A program made the translations under genes and the position numbers. From Synchiropus splendidus (Eukaryota > Chordata > Actinopteri > Syngnathiformes > Callionymidae): 64,000 nucleotides of DNA. Below are positions 37,792 to 50,949 of this stretch, piece after piece. Below the pieces are notes generated by a model, which searched no databases, was not told the DNA's origin, and saw only the letters and a program-made list of their open reading frames with translations. The first letter of the stretch is position 1. Each line of letters begins with the position of its first letter. The stretch spans positions 18,179,001-18,243,000 of the forward strand of contig NC_071351.1 in the NCBI RefSeq assembly GCF_027744825.2. The letters are read 5' to 3'.

Positions 37792-40700
37792 ACGCCAAAC
37801 ATAAAAGTGTTAATAACTTTGGAAAAACACTTCAGACAGTTTAGATTTGATGTGCAACTACTAGAAAGACCCTTTCTGCTATAGTGGGAGGTTAAAATTT
37901 CATGTTCTGAAGCTTCCCTGAAAAGTTATGGCACAATGCGTAAAAACGCTTTTCAGCCTGAGATAAGGTGGGTTTCGGAACGCCAAACATAAAAGTGTTG
38001 ATAACTTTGGAAAAACACTTCAGACAGTTTAGATTTGATGTGCAACTACTAGAAAGACCCTTTCTGCTATAGTGGGAGGTTAAAATTTCATGTTCTGAAG
38101 CTTCCCTGAAAAGTTATGGCACAATGCACAAAAACGCTTTTCAGCCTGAGATAAGGTGGGTTTCGGAACGCCAAACATAAAAGTGTTGATAACTTTCGAA
38201 AAACACTTCAGAGAGCTTAGATTTGATGTGCAACTACTAGAAAAACCCTTTCTGCTATAGTGGGAGGTTAAAATTTCATGTTCTGAAGCTTCCCTGAAAA
38301 GTTATGGCACAATGCGTAAAAACGCTTTTCAGCCTGAGATAAGGTGGGTTTCGGAACGCCAAACATAAAAGTGTTGATAACTTTGGAAAAACACTTCAGA
38401 CAGTTTAGATTTGATGTGCAACTACTAGAAAGACCCTTTCTGCTATAGTGGGAGGTTAAAATTTCATGTTCTGAAGCTTCCCTGAAAAGTTATGGCACAA
38501 TGCACAAAAACGCTTTTCAGCCTGAGATAAGGTGGGTTTCGGAACGCCAAACATAAAAGTGTTGATAACTTTCGAAAAACACTTCAGAGAGCTTAGATTT
38601 GATGTGCACCTACTAGAAAGACCCTTTCTGCTATAGTGGGAGGTTAAAATTTCATGTTCTGAAGCTTCCCTGAAAAGTTATGGCACAATGCGTAAAAACG
38701 CTTTTCAGCCTGAGATAAGGTGGGTTTCGGAACGCCAAACATAAAAGTGTTGATAACTTTGGAAAAACACTTCACACAGTTTAGATTTGATGTGCAACTA
38801 CTAGAAAGACCCTTTCTGCTATAGTGGGAGGTTAAAATTTCATGTTCTGAAGCTTTCCTGAAAAGTTATGGCACAATGCACAAAAACGCTTTTCAGCCTG
38901 AGATAAGGTGGGTTTCGGAACGCCAAACATAAAAGTGTTGATAACTTTTGAAAAACACTTCAGACAGCTTAGATTTGATGTGCAACTACTAGAAAGACCC
39001 TTTCTGCTATAGTGGGAGGTTAAAATTTCATGTTCTGAAGCTTCCCTGAAAAGTTATGGCACAATGCACAAAAACGCTTTTCAGCCTGAGATAAGGTGGG
39101 TTTCGGAACGCCAAACATAAAAGTGTTGATAACTTTCGAAAAACACTTCAGACAGCTTAGATTTGATGTGCAACTACTAGAAAGACCCTTTCTGCTATAG
39201 TGGGAGGTTAAAATTTCATGTTCTGAAGCTTCCCTGAAAAGTTATGGCACAATGCACAAAAACGCTTTTCAGCCTGAGATAAGGTGGGTTTCGGAACGCC
39301 AAACATAAAAGTGTTGATAACTTTCGAAAAACACTTCAGACAGTTTAGATTTGATGTGCAACTACTAGAAAGACCCTTTCTGCTATAGTGGGAGGTTAAA
39401 ATTTCATGTTCTGAAGCTTCCCTGAAAAGTTATGGCACAATGCACAAAAACGCTTTTCAGCCTGAGATAAGGTGGGTTTCGGAACGCCAAACATAAAAGT
39501 GTTAATAACTTTGGAAAAACACTTCAGACAGTTTAGATTTGATGTGCAACTACTAGAAAGACCCTTTCTGCTATAGTGGGAGGTTAAAATTTCATGTTCT
39601 GAAGCTTCCCTGAAAAGTTATGGCACAATGCACAAAAACGCTTTTCAGCCTGAGATAAGGTGGGTTTCGGAACGCCAAACATAAAAGTGTTAATAACTTT
39701 GGAAAAACACTTCAGACAGTTTAGATTTGATGTGCAACTACTAGAAAGACCCTTTCTGCTATAGTGGGAGGTTAAAATTTCATGTTCTGAAGCTTCCCTG
39801 AAAAGTTATGGCACAATGCACAAAAACGCTTTTCAGCCTGAGATAAGGTGGGTTTCGGAACGCCAAACATAAAAGTGTTGATAACTTTGGAAAAACACTT
39901 CAGACAGCTTAGATTTGATGTGCAACTACTAGAAAGACTCTTTCTGCTATAGTGGGAGGTAAAAATTTCATGTTCTGAAGCTTCCCTGAAAAGTTATGGC
40001 ACAATGCACAAAAACGCTTTTCAGCCTGAGATAAGGTGGGTTTCGGAACGCCAAACATAAAAGTGTTGATAACTTTGGAAAAACACTTCAGACAGCTTAG
40101 ATTTGATGTGCACCTACTAGAAAGACCCTTTCTGCTATAGTGGGAGGTTAAAATTTCATGTTCTGATGCTTCCCTGAAAAGTTATGGCACAATGCGTAAA
40201 AACGCTTTTCAGCCTGAGATAAGGTGGGTTTCGGAACGCCAAACATAAAAGTGTTGATAACTTTGGAAAAACACTTCAGACAGTTTAGATTTGATGTGCA
40301 ACTACTAGAAAGACCCTTTCTGCTATAGTGGGAGGTTAAAATTTCATGTTCTGAAGCTTCCCTGAAAAGTTATGGCACAATGCACAAAAACGCTTTTCAG
40401 CCTGAGATAAGGTGGGTTTCGGAACGCCAAACATAAAAGTGTTAATAACTTTGGAAAAACACTTCAGACAGATTAGATTTGATGTGCAACTACTAGAAAG
40501 ACCCTTTCTGCTATAGTGGGAGGTTAAAATTTCATGTTCTGAAGCTTCCCTGAAAAGTTATGGCACAATGCACAAAAACGCTTTTCAGCCTGAGATAAGG
40601 TGGGTTTCGGAACGCCAAACATAAAAGTGTTAATAACTTTGGAAAAACACTTCAGACAGTTTAGATTTGATGTGCAACTACTAGAAAGACCCTTTCTGCT

Positions 40701-41551
40701 ATAGTGGGAGGTTAAAATTTCATGTTCTGAAGCTTTCCTGAAAAGTTATGGCACAATGCACAAAAACGCTTTTCAGCCTGAGATAAGGTGGGTTTCGGAA
40801 CGCCAAACATAAAAGTGTTAATAACTTTGGAAAAACACTTCAGACAGTTTAGATTTGATGTGCAACTACTAGAAAGACCCTTTCTGCTATAGTGGGAGGT
40901 TAAAATTTCATGTTCTGAAGCTTCCCTGAAAAGTTATGGCACAATGCACAAAAACGCTTTTCAGCCTGAGATAAGGTGGGTTTCGGAACGCCAAACATAA
41001 AAGTGTTGATAACTTTTGAAAAACACTTCAGACAGCTTAGATTTGATGTGCAACTACTAGAAAGACCCTTTCTGCTATAGTGGGAGGTTAAAATTTCATG
41101 TTCTGAAGCTTCCCTGAAAAGTTATGGCACAATGCACAAAAACGCTTTTCAGCCTGAGATAAGGTGGGTTTCGGAACGCCAAACATAAAAGTGTTAATAA
41201 CTTTGGAAAAACACTTCAGACAGTTTAGATTTGATGTGCAACTACTAGAAAGACCCTTTCTGCTATAGTGGGAGGTTAAAATTTCATGTTCTGAAGCTTC
41301 CCTGAAAAGTTATGGCACAATGCGTAAAAACGCTTTTCAGCCTGAGATAAGGTGGGTTTCGGAACGCCAAACATAAAAGTGTTGATAACTTTGGAAAAAC
41401 ACTTCAGACAGTTTAGATTTGATGTGCAACTACTAGAAAGACCCTTTCTGCTATAGTGGGAGGTTAAAATTTCATGTTCTGAAGCTTCCCTGAAAAGTTA
41501 TGGCACAATGCACAAAAACGCTTTTCAGCCTGAGATAAGGTGGGTTTCGGA
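37792..41551 (+). repeat. Mixed monomers including one B-prime/C/A series
   Basis: Order: D (GT149), B, A1 (A66, aaaaaccc), B, A1, B', C, A2 (A66, AC149), F (G21), D, D, E (agactcttt, gtaaaaatt), E (C66, GT149; gatgcttcc), B, D (gattagat), D (T125), D, C, D (GT149), B. It lies just before the regular 10-mer and shares its A1-B'-C opening, but then diverges. Confidence 0.83.
38732..38919 (+). repeat. Exemplar of monomer class B-prime
   Basis: B' is a B monomer with C44 (cacacagtt for cagacagtt) and T125 (gctttcctg for gcttccctg). The same pair occurs together at 189, 3573, 27263, 31211, 38732, 41740, 43620, 46438, 54146 and 57530. In each case it follows an A1-like monomer (at 54146 and 57530 an F/A1 mosaic) and precedes a C monomer. 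This fixed three-monomer neighbourhood shows that B' is a position within a larger unit and not random mutation. T125 alone, without C44, occurs at 2257, 4138, 29895, 31776, 34972, 35912, 37228 and 62042. Confidence 0.88.
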
Positions 41552-43431
41552 ACGCCAAACATAAAAGTGTTGAAAACTTTCGAAAAACACTTCAGAGAGC
41601 TTAGATTTGATGTGCACCTACTAGAAAGACCCTTTCTGCTATAGTGGGAGGTTAAAATTTCATGTTCTGAAGCTTCCCTGAAAAGTTATGGCACAATGCA
41701 CAAAAACGCTTTTCAGCCTGAGATAAGGTGGGTTTCGGAACGCCAAACATAAAAGTGTTGATAACTTTGGAAAAACACTTCACACAGTTTAGATTTGATG
41801 TGCAACTACTAGAAAGACCCTTTCTGCTATAGTGGGAGGTTAAAATTTCATGTTCTGAAGCTTTCCTGAAAAGTTATGGCACAATGCACAAAAACGCTTT
41901 TCAGCCTGAGATAAGGTGGGTTTCGGAACGCCAAACATAAAAGTGTTGATAACTTTTGAAAAACACTTCAGACAGCTTAGATTTGATGTGCAACTACTAG
42001 AAAGACCCTTTCTGCTATAGTGGGAGGTTAAAATTTCATGTTCTGAAGCTTCCCTGAAAAGTTATGGCACAATGCACAAAAACGCTTTTCAGCCTGAGAT
42101 AAGGTGGGTTTCGGAACGCCAAACATAAAAGTGTTGATAACTTTCGAAAAACACTTCAGACAGCTTAGATTTGATGTGCACCTACTAGAAAGACCCTTTC
42201 TGCTATAGTGGGAGGTTAAAATTTCATGTTCTGAAGCTTCCCTGAAAAGTTATGGCACAATGCACAAAAACGCTTTTCAGCCTGAGATAAGGTGGGTTTC
42301 GGAACGCCAAACATAAAAGTGTTGATAACTTTGGAAAAACACTTCAGACAGTTTAGATTTGATGTGCAACTACTAGAAAGACCCTTTCTGCTATAGTGGG
42401 AGGTTAAAATTTCATGTTCTGAAGCTTCCCTGAAAAGTTATGGCACAATGCACAAAAACGCTTTTCAGCCTGAGATAAGGTGGGTTTCGAAACGCCAAAC
42501 ATAAAAGTGTTAATAACTTTCGAAAAACACTTCAGACAGTTTAGATTTGATGTGCAACTACTAGAAAGACCCTTTCTGCTATAGTGGGAGGTTAAAATTT
42601 CATGTTCTGAAGCTTCCCTGAAAAGTTATGGCACAATGCACAAAAACGCTTTTCAGCCTGAGATAAGGTGGGTTTCGGAACGCCAAACATAAAAGTGTTG
42701 ATAACTTTTGAAAAACACTTCAGACAGCTTAGATTTGATGTGCAACTACTAGAAAGACCCTTTCTGCTATAGTGGGAGGTTAAAATTTCATGTTCTGAAG
42801 CTTCCCTGAAAAGTTATGGCACAATGCACAAAAACGCTTTTCAGCCTGAGATAAGGTGGGTTTCGGAACGCCAAACATAAAAGTGTTGATAACTTTCGAA
42901 AAACACTTCAGACAGCTTAGATTTGATGTGCACCTACTAGAAAGACCCTTTCTGCTATAGTGGGAGGTTAAAATTTCATGTTCTGAAGCTTCCCTGAAAA
43001 GTTATGGCACAATGCGTAAAAACGCTTTTCAGCCTGAAATAAGGTGGGTTTCGGAACGCCAAACATAAAAGTGTTGATAACTTTGGAAAAACACTTCAGA
43101 CAGTTTAGATTTGATGTGCAACTACTAGAAAGACCCTTTCTGCTATAGTGGGAGGTTAAAATTTCATGTTCTGAAGCTTCCCTGAAAAGTTATGGCACAA
43201 TGCACAAAAACGCTTTTCAGCCAGAGATAAGGTGGGTTTCGGAACGCCAAACATAAAAGTGTTGATAACTTTGGAAAAACACTTCAGACAGTTTAGATTT
43301 GATGTGCAACTACTAGAAAGACCCTTTCTGCTATAGTGGGAGGTTAAAATTTCATGTTCTGAAGCTTCCCTGAAAAGTTATGGCACAATGCACAAAAACG
43401 CTTTTCAGCCTGAGATAAGGTGGGTTTCGGA
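41552..43431 (+). repeat. 10-mer higher-order repeat, copy 1
   Basis: Order: A1 (gttgaaaac, AC149), B', C, A', B (tttcgaaacgcc at its end), F (A21), C, A2 (cctgaaata), B (ccagagata), B. Length is exactly 1880 bp. The same order follows at 43432-45311. The ccagagata change in the ninth monomer is shared by both copies (near 43222 and 45102). The cctgaaata and tttcgaaacg changes are private to this copy. Confidence 0.93.
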
Positions 43432-45311
43432 ACGCCAAACATAAAAGTGTTGATAACTTTCGAAAAACACTTCAGAGAGCTTAGATTTGATGTGCACCTA
43501 CTAGAAAGACCCTTTCTGCTATAGTGGGAGGTTAAAATTTCATGTTCTGAAGCTTCCCTGAAAAGTTATGGCACAATGCGTAAAAACGCTTTTCAGCCTG
43601 AGATAAGGTGGGTTTCGGAACGCCAAACATAAAAGTGTTGATAACTTTGGAAAAACACTTCACACAGTTTAGATTTGATGTGCAACTACTAGAAAGACCC
43701 TTTCTGCTATAGTGGGAGGTTAAAATTTCATGTTCTGAAGCTTTCCTGAAAAGTTATGGCACAATGCACAAAAACGCTTTTCAGCCTGAGATAAGGTGGG
43801 TTTCGGAACGCCAAACATAAAAGTGTTGATAACTTTTGAAAAACACTTCAGACAGCTTAGATTTGATGTGCAACTACTAGAAAGACCCTTTCTGCTATAG
43901 TGGGAGGTTAAAATTTCATGTTCTGAAGCTTCCCTGAAAAGTTATGGCACAATGCACAAAAACGCTTTTCAGCCTGAGATAAGGTGGGTTTCGGAACGCC
44001 AAACATAAAAGTGTTGATAACTTTCGAAAAACACTTCAGACAGCTTAGATTTGATGTGCACCTACTAGAAAGACCCTTTCTGCTATAGTGGGAGGTTAAA
44101 ATTTCATGTTCTGAAGCTTCCCTGAAAAGTTATGGCACAATGCACAAAAACGCTTTTCAGCCTGAGATAAGGTGGGTTTCGGAACGCCAAACATAAAAGT
44201 GTTGATAACTTTGGAAAAACACTTCAGACAGTTTAGATTTGATGTGCAACTACCAGAAAGACCCTTTCTGCTATAGTGGGAGGTTAAAATTTCATGTTCT
44301 GAAGCTTCCCTGAAAAGTTATGGCACAATGCACAAAAACGCTTTTCAGCCTGAGATAAGGTGGGTTTCGGAACGCCAAACATAAAAGTGTTAATAACTTT
44401 CGAAAAACACTTCAGACAGTTTAGATTTGATGTGCAACTACTAGAAAGACCCTTTCTGCTATAGTGGGAGGTTAAAATTTCATGTTCTGAAGCTTCCCTG
44501 AAAAGTTATGGCACAATGCACAAAAACGCTTTTCAGCCTGAGATAAGGTGGGTTTCGGAACGCCAAACATAAAAGTGTTGATAACTTTTGAAAAACACTT
44601 CAGACAGCTTAGATTTGATGTGCAACTACTAGAAAGACCCTTTCTGCTATAGTGGGAGGTTAAAATTTCATGTTCTGAAGCTTCCCTGAAAAGTTATGGC
44701 ACAATGCACAAAAACGCTTTTCAGCCTGAGATAAGGTGGGTTTCGGAACGCCAAACATAAAAGTGTTGATAACTTTCGAAAAACACTTCAGACAGCTTAG
44801 ATTTGATGTGCACCTACTAGAAAGACCCTTTCTGCTATAGTGGGAGGTTAAAATTTCATGTTCTGAAGCTTCCCTGAAAAGTTATGGCACAATGCGTAAA
44901 AACGCTTTTCAGCCTGAGATAAGGTGGGTTTCGGAACGCCAAACATAAAAGTGTTGATAACTTTGGAAAAACACTTCAGACAGTTTAGATTTGATGTGCA
45001 ACTACTAGAAAGACCCTTTCTGCTATAGTGGGAGGTTAAAATTTCATGTTCTGAAGCTTCCCTGAAAAGTTATGGCACAATGCACAAAAACGCTTTTCAG
45101 CCAGAGATAAGGTGGGTTTCGGAACGCCAAACATAAAAGTGTTAATAACTTTGGAAAAACACTTCAGACAGTTTAGATTTGATGTGCAACTACTAGAAAG
45201 ACCCTTTCTGCTATAGTGGGAGGTTAAAATTTCATGTTCTGAAGCTTCCCTCAAAAGTTATGGCACAATGCACAAAAACGCTTTTCAGCCTGAGATAAGG
45301 TGGGTTTCGGA
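43432..45311 (+). repeat. 10-mer higher-order repeat, copy 2
   Basis: Order: A1, B', C, A', B (taccagaaa), F, C, A2, B (ccagagata), D (ccctcaaaag). The cacacagtt of B' lies at 43661, exactly 1880 bp after 41781. It differs from copy 1 in having the GT149 form of the first monomer, a D in place of the last B, and single private changes. The last monomer's tcaaaag mark (45251) recurs at 47505. Confidence 0.93.
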
Positions 45312-47565
45312 ACGCCAAACATAAAAGTGTTGATAACTTTCGAAAAACACTTCAGAGAGCTTAGATTTGATGTGCACCTACTAGAAAGACCCTTTCTGCT
45401 ATAGTGGGAGGTTAAAATTTCATGTTCTGAAGCTTCCCTGAAAAGTTATGGCACAATGCGTAAAAACGCTTTTCAGCCTGAGATTAGGTGGGTTTCGGAA
45501 CGCCAAACATAAAAGTGTTGATAACTTTGGAAAAACACTTCAGACAGTTTAGATTTGATGTGCAACTACTAGAAAGACCCTTTCTGCTATAGTGGGAGGT
45601 TAAAATTTCATGTTCTGAAGCTTCCCTGAAAAGTTATGGCACAATGCACAAAAACGCTTTTCAGCCTGAGATAAGGTGGGTTTCGGAACGCCAAACATAA
45701 AAGTGTTGATAACTTTCGAAAAACACTTCAGACAGCTTAGATTTGATGTGCACCTACTAGAAAGACCCTTTCTGCTATAGTGGGAGGTTAAAATTTCATG
45801 TTCTGAAGCTTCCCTGAAAAGTTATGGCACAATGCGTAAAAACGCTTTTCAGCCTGAGATAAGGTGGGTTTCGAACACCAAACATAAAAGTGTTGATAAC
45901 TTTGGAAAAACACTTCAGACAGTTTAGATTTGATGTGCAACTACTAGAAAGACCCTTTCTGCTATAGTGGGAGGTTAAAATTTCATGTTCTGAAGCTTCC
46001 CTGAAAAGTTATGGCACAATGCACAAAAACGCTTTTCAGCCAGAGATAAGGTGGGTTTCGGAACGCCAAACATAAAAGTGTTGATAACTTTGGAAAAACA
46101 CTTCAGACAGTTTAGATTTGATGTGCAACTACTAGAAACACCGTTTCTGCTATAGTGGGAGGTTAAAATTTCATGTTCTGAAGCTTCCCTGAAAAGTTAT
46201 GGCACAATGCACAAAAACGCTTTTCAGCCTGAGATAAGGTGGGTTTCGGAACGCCAAACATAAAAGTGTTGATAACTTTCGAAAAACACTTCAGAGAGCT
46301 TAGATTTGATGTGCACCTACTAGAAAGACCCTTTCTGCTATAGTGGGAGGTTAAAATTTCATGTTCTGAAGCTTCCCTGAAAAGTTATGGCACAATGCGT
46401 AAAACGCTTTTCAGCCTGAGATAAGGTGGGTTTCGGAACGCCAAACATAAAAGTGTTGATAACTTTGGAAAAACACTTCACACAGTTTAGATTTGATGTG
46501 CAACTACTAGAAAGACCCTTTCTGCTATAGTGGGAGGTTAAAATTTCATGTTCTGAAGCTTTCCTGAAAAGTTATGGCACAATGCACAAAAACGCTTTTC
46601 AGCCTGAGATAAGGTGGGTTTCGGAACGCCAAACATAAAAGTGTTGATAACTTTTGAAAAACACTTCAGACAGCTTAGATTTGATGTGCAACTACTAGAA
46701 AGACCCTTTCTGCTATAGTGGGAGGTTAAAATTTCATGTTCTGAAGCTTCCCTGAAAAGTTATGGCACAATGCACAAAAACGCTTTTCAGCCTGAGATAA
46801 GGTGGGTTTCGGAACGCCAAACATAAAAGTGTTGATAACTTTCGAAAAACACTTCAGACAGCTTAGATTTGATGTGCACCTACTAGAAAGACCCTTTCTG
46901 CTATAGTGGGAGGTTAAAATTTCATGTTCTGAAGCTTCCCTGAAAAGTTATGGCACAATGCACAAAAACGCTTTTCAGCCTGAGATAAGGTGGGTTTCGG
47001 AACGCCAAACATAAAAGTGTTGATAACTTTGGAAAAACACTTCAGACAGTTTAGATTTGATGTGCAACTACTAGAAAGACCCTTTCTGCTATAGTGGGAG
47101 GTTAAAATTTCATGTTCTGAAGCTTCCCTGAAAAGTTATGGCACAATGCACAAAAACGCTTTTCAGCCAGAGATAAGGTGGGTTTCGGAACGCCAAACAT
47201 AAAAGTGTTGATAACTTTGGAAAAACACTTCAGACAGTTTAGATTTGATGTGCAACTACTAGAAAGACCCTTTCTGCTATAGTGGGAGGTTAAAATGTCA
47301 TGTTCTGAAGCTTCCCTGAAAAGTTATGGCACAATGCACAAAAACGCTTTTCAGCCTGAGATAAGGTGGGTTTCGGAACGCCAAACATAAAAGTGTTAAT
47401 AACTTTGGAAAAACACTTCAGACAGTTTAGATATGATGTGCAACTACTAGAAAGACCCTTTCTGCTATAGTGGGAGGTTAAAATTTCATGTTCTGAAGCT
47501 TCCCTCAAAAGTTATGGCACAATGCACAAAAACGCTTTTCAGCCTGAGATAAGGTGGGTTTCGGA
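45312..47565 (+). repeat. Rearranged partial third copy of the 10-mer
   Basis: Order: A1 (gagattagg), B, A2, B (ccagagata), B (aacaccgtt), A1 (1-bp deletion, gcgtaaaacgc), B', C, A', B (ccagagata), B (aaaatgtca), D (gatatgatg, ccctcaaaag). Compared with the 10-mer, the internal B-F-C-A2 is missing after A' in the last part and A1-B-A2-B-B has been added before it. A 1-bp deletion near 45873 (tcgaacacc for tcggaacgcc) also damages one monomer boundary. D(tcaaaag) followed by A1(gagattagg) and B occurs at 45124 and again at 47378, twelve monomers apart. Confidence 0.87.
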
Positions 47566-49257
47566 ACGCCAAACATAAAAGTGTTGATAACTTTCGAAAA
47601 ACACTTCAGAGAGCTTAGATTTGATGTGCACCTACTAGAAAGACCCTTTCTGCTATAGTGGGAGGTTAAAATTTCATGTTCTGAAGCTTCCCTGAAAAGT
47701 TATGGCACAATGCGTAAAAACGCTTTTCAGCCTGAGATTAGGTGGGTTTCGGAACGCCAAACATAAAAGTGTTGATAACTTTGGAAAAACACTTCAGACA
47801 GTTTAGATTTGATGTGCAACTACTAGAAAGACCCTTTCTGCTATAGTGGGAGGTTAAAATTTCATGTTCTGAAGCTTCCCTGAAAAGTTATGGCACAATG
47901 CACAAAAACGCTTTTCAGCCTGAGATAAGGTGGGTTTCGGAACGCCAAACATAAAAGTGTTAATAACTTTGGAAAAACACTTCGGACAGTTTAGATTTGA
48001 TGTGCAACTACTAGAAAGACCCTTTCTGCTATAGTGGGAGGTTAAAATTTCATGTTCTGAAGCTTCCCTGAAAAGTTATGGCACAATGCGTAAAAACGCT
48101 TTTCAGCCTGAGATAAGGTGGGTTTCGGAACGCCAAACATAAAAGTGTTGATAACTTTTGAAAAACACTTCAGACAGCTTAGATTTGATGTGCAACTACT
48201 AGAAAAACCGTTTCTGCTATAGTGGGAGGTTAAAATTTCATGTTCTGAAGCTTCCCTGAAAAGTTATGGCACAATGCACAAAAACGCTTTTCAGCCTGAG
48301 ATAAGGTGGGTTTCGGAACGCCAAACATAAAAGTGTTGATAACTTTCGAAAAACACTTCAGACAGCTTAGATTTGATGTGCACCTACTAGAAAGACCCTT
48401 TCTGCTATAGTGGGAGGTTAAAATTTCATGTTCTGAAGCTTCCCTGAAAAGTTATGGCACAATGCGTAAAAACGCTTTTCAGCCTGAGATAAGGTGGGTT
48501 TCGGAACGCCAAACATAAAAGTGTTGATAACTTTGGAAAAACACTTCAGACAGTTTAGATTTGATGTGCAACTACTAGAAAGACCCTTTCTGCTATAGTG
48601 GGAGGTTAAAATTTCATGTTCTGAAGCTTCCCTGAAAAGTTATGGCACAATGCGTAAAAACGCTTTTCAGCCTGAGATAAGGTGGGTTTCGGAACGCCAA
48701 ACATAAAAGTGTTGATAACTTTGGAAAAACACTTCAGACAGCTTAGATTTGATGTGCAACTACTAGAAAGACCCTTTCTGCTATAGTGGGAGGTTAAAAT
48801 TTCATGTTCTGAAGCTTCCCTGAAAAGTTATGGCACAATGCACAAAAACGCTTTTCAGCCTGAGATAAGGTGGGTTTCGGAACGCCAAACATAAAAGTGT
48901 TAATAACTTTGGAAAAACACTTCAGACAGTTTAGATTTGATGTGCAACTACTAGAAAGACCCTTTCTGCTATAGTGGGAGGTTAAAATTTCATGTTCTGA
49001 AGCTTCCCTGAAAAGTTATGGCACAATGCACAAAAACGCTTTTCAGCCTGAGATAAGGTGGGTTTCGGAACGCCAAACATAAAAGTGTTGATAACTTTCG
49101 AAAAACACTTCAGACAGCTTAGATTTGATGTGCACCTACGAGAAAGACCCTTTCTGCTATAGTGGGAGGTTAAAATTTCATGTTCTGAAGCTTCCATGAA
49201 AAGTTATGGCACAATGCACAAAAACGCTTTTCAGCCTGACATAAGGTGGGTTTCGGA
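47566..49257 (+). repeat. Mixed monomers
   Basis: Order: A1 (gagattagg), B, D (GT149; cttcggaca), C (aaaaaccgttt), A2, B (GT149), E, D, A2 (AC149; ctacgagaaa, cttccatga, gacataagg). The ctacgagaaa change also occurs in A1 monomers at 9215-23000, far upstream, here on a different background (C66), so it may be independent. Confidence 0.82.
48694..48881 (+). repeat. Exemplar of monomer class E
   Basis: Class E is B-like (G21, G30, A66) but with C49 (cagctta). It is rarer than A to D. Copies occur at 11470, 17863, 19743, 23879, 24443, 39860, 51138, 52454, 55274, 55838, 58282 and 59222. Five of them (11470, 17863, 19743, 23879, 24443) also share GT at 149-150 and gatataagg for gagataagg, so they descend from one founder. 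Forms with C66 (40048, 52078, 55462, 59410) look like E/A hybrids. Confidence 0.82.
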
Positions 49258-50385
49258 ACGCCAAACATAAAAGTGTTGATAACTTTTGAAAAACACTTCA
49301 GACAGCTTAGATTTGATGTGCAACTACTAGAAAGACCCTTTCTGCTATAGTGGGAGGTTAAAATTTCATGTTCTGAAGCTTCCCTGAAAAGTTATGGCAC
49401 AATGCGTAAAAACGCTTTTCAGCCTGAGATAAGGTGGGTTTCGGAACGCCAAACATAAAAGTGTTGATAACTTTTGAAAAACACTTCAGACAGCTTAGAT
49501 TTGATGTGCAACTACTAGAAAGACCGTTTCTGCTATAGTGGGAGGTTAAAATTTCATGTTCTGAAGCTTCCCTGAAAAGTTATGGCACAATGCACAAAAA
49601 CGCTTTTCAGCCTGAGATAAGGTGGGTTTCGGAACGCCAAACATAAAAGTGTTGATAACTTTCGAAAAACACTTCAGACAGCTTAGATTTGATGTGCACC
49701 TACTAGAAAGACCCTTTCTGCTATAGTGGGAGGTTAAAATTTCATGTTCTGAAGCTTCCCTGAAAAGTTATGGCACAATGCACAAAAACGCTTTTCAGCC
49801 TGAGATAAGGTGGGTTTCGGAACGCCAAACATAAAAGTGTTGATAACTTTTGAAAAACACTTCAGTCAGCTTAGATTTGATGTGCAACTACTAGAAAGAC
49901 CCTTTCTGCTATAGTGGGAGGTTAAAATTTCATGTTCTGAAGCTTCCCTGAAAAGTTATGGCACAATGCGTAAAAACGCTTTTCAGCCTGAGATAAGGTG
50001 GGTTTCGGAACGCCAAACATAAAAGTGTTGATAACTTTTGAAAAACACTTCAGACAGCTTAGATTTGATGTGCAACTACTAGAAAGACCGTTTCTGCTAT
50101 AGTGGGAGGTTAAAATTTCATGTTCTGAAGCTTCCCTGAAAAGTTATGGCACAATGCACAAAAACGCTTTTCAGCCTGAGATAAGGTGGGTTTCGGAACG
50201 CCAAACATAAAAGTGTTGATAACTTTCGAAAAACACTTCAGACAGCTTAGATTTGATGTGCACCTACTAGAAAGACCCTTTCTGCTATAGTGGGAGGTTA
50301 AAATTTCATGTTCTGAAGCTTCCCTGAAAAGTTATGGCACAATGCACAAAAACGCTTTTCAGCCTGAGATAAGGTGGGTTTCGGA
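49258..50385 (+). repeat. 3-mer higher-order repeat, two copies
   Basis: The unit C (GT149), C (gaccgtttc), A' is 564 bp and occupies 49258-49821 and 49822-50385. The gaccgtttc mark recurs at a 564-bp offset (near 49522 and 50086). The first monomer of copy 2 has the private change cagtcagct. A C monomer with AC149 follows at 50386. Confidence 0.88.
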
Positions 50386-50949
50386 ACGCCAAACATAAAA
50401 GTGTTGATAACTTTTGAAAAACACTTCAGACAGCTTAGATTTGATGTGCAACTACTAGAAAGACCCTTTCTGCTATAGTGGGAGGTTAAAATTTCATGTT
50501 CTGAAGCTTCCCTGAAAAGTTATGGCACAATGCACAAAAACGCTTTTCAGCCTGAGATAAGGTGGGTTTCGGAACGCCAAACATAAAAGTGTTGATAACT
50601 TTCGAAAAACACTTCAGACAGCTTAGATTTGATGTGCACCTACTAGAAAGACCCTTTCTGCTATAGTGGGAGGTTAAAATTTCATGTTCTGAAGCTTCCC
50701 TGAAAAGTTATGGCACAATGCGTAAAAACGCTTTTCAGCCTGAGATAAGGTGGGTTTCGGAACGCCAAACATAAAAGTGTTGATAACTTTGGAAAAACAC
50801 TTCAGACAGTTTAGATTTGATGTGCAACTACTAGAAAGACCCTTTCTGCTATAGTGGGAGGTTAAAATTTCATGTTCTGAAGCTTCCCTGAAAAGTTATG
50901 GCACAATGCACAAAAACGCTTTTCAGCCAGAGATAAGGTGGGTTTCGGA
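50386..50949 (+). repeat. Three-monomer linker before the 7-mer
   Basis: Order: C, A2, B (ccagagata). The ccagagata change links this B to the ninth monomer of the 10-mer at 41552-45311 and to the E (C66) monomers at 52078 and 55462. Confidence 0.82.
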
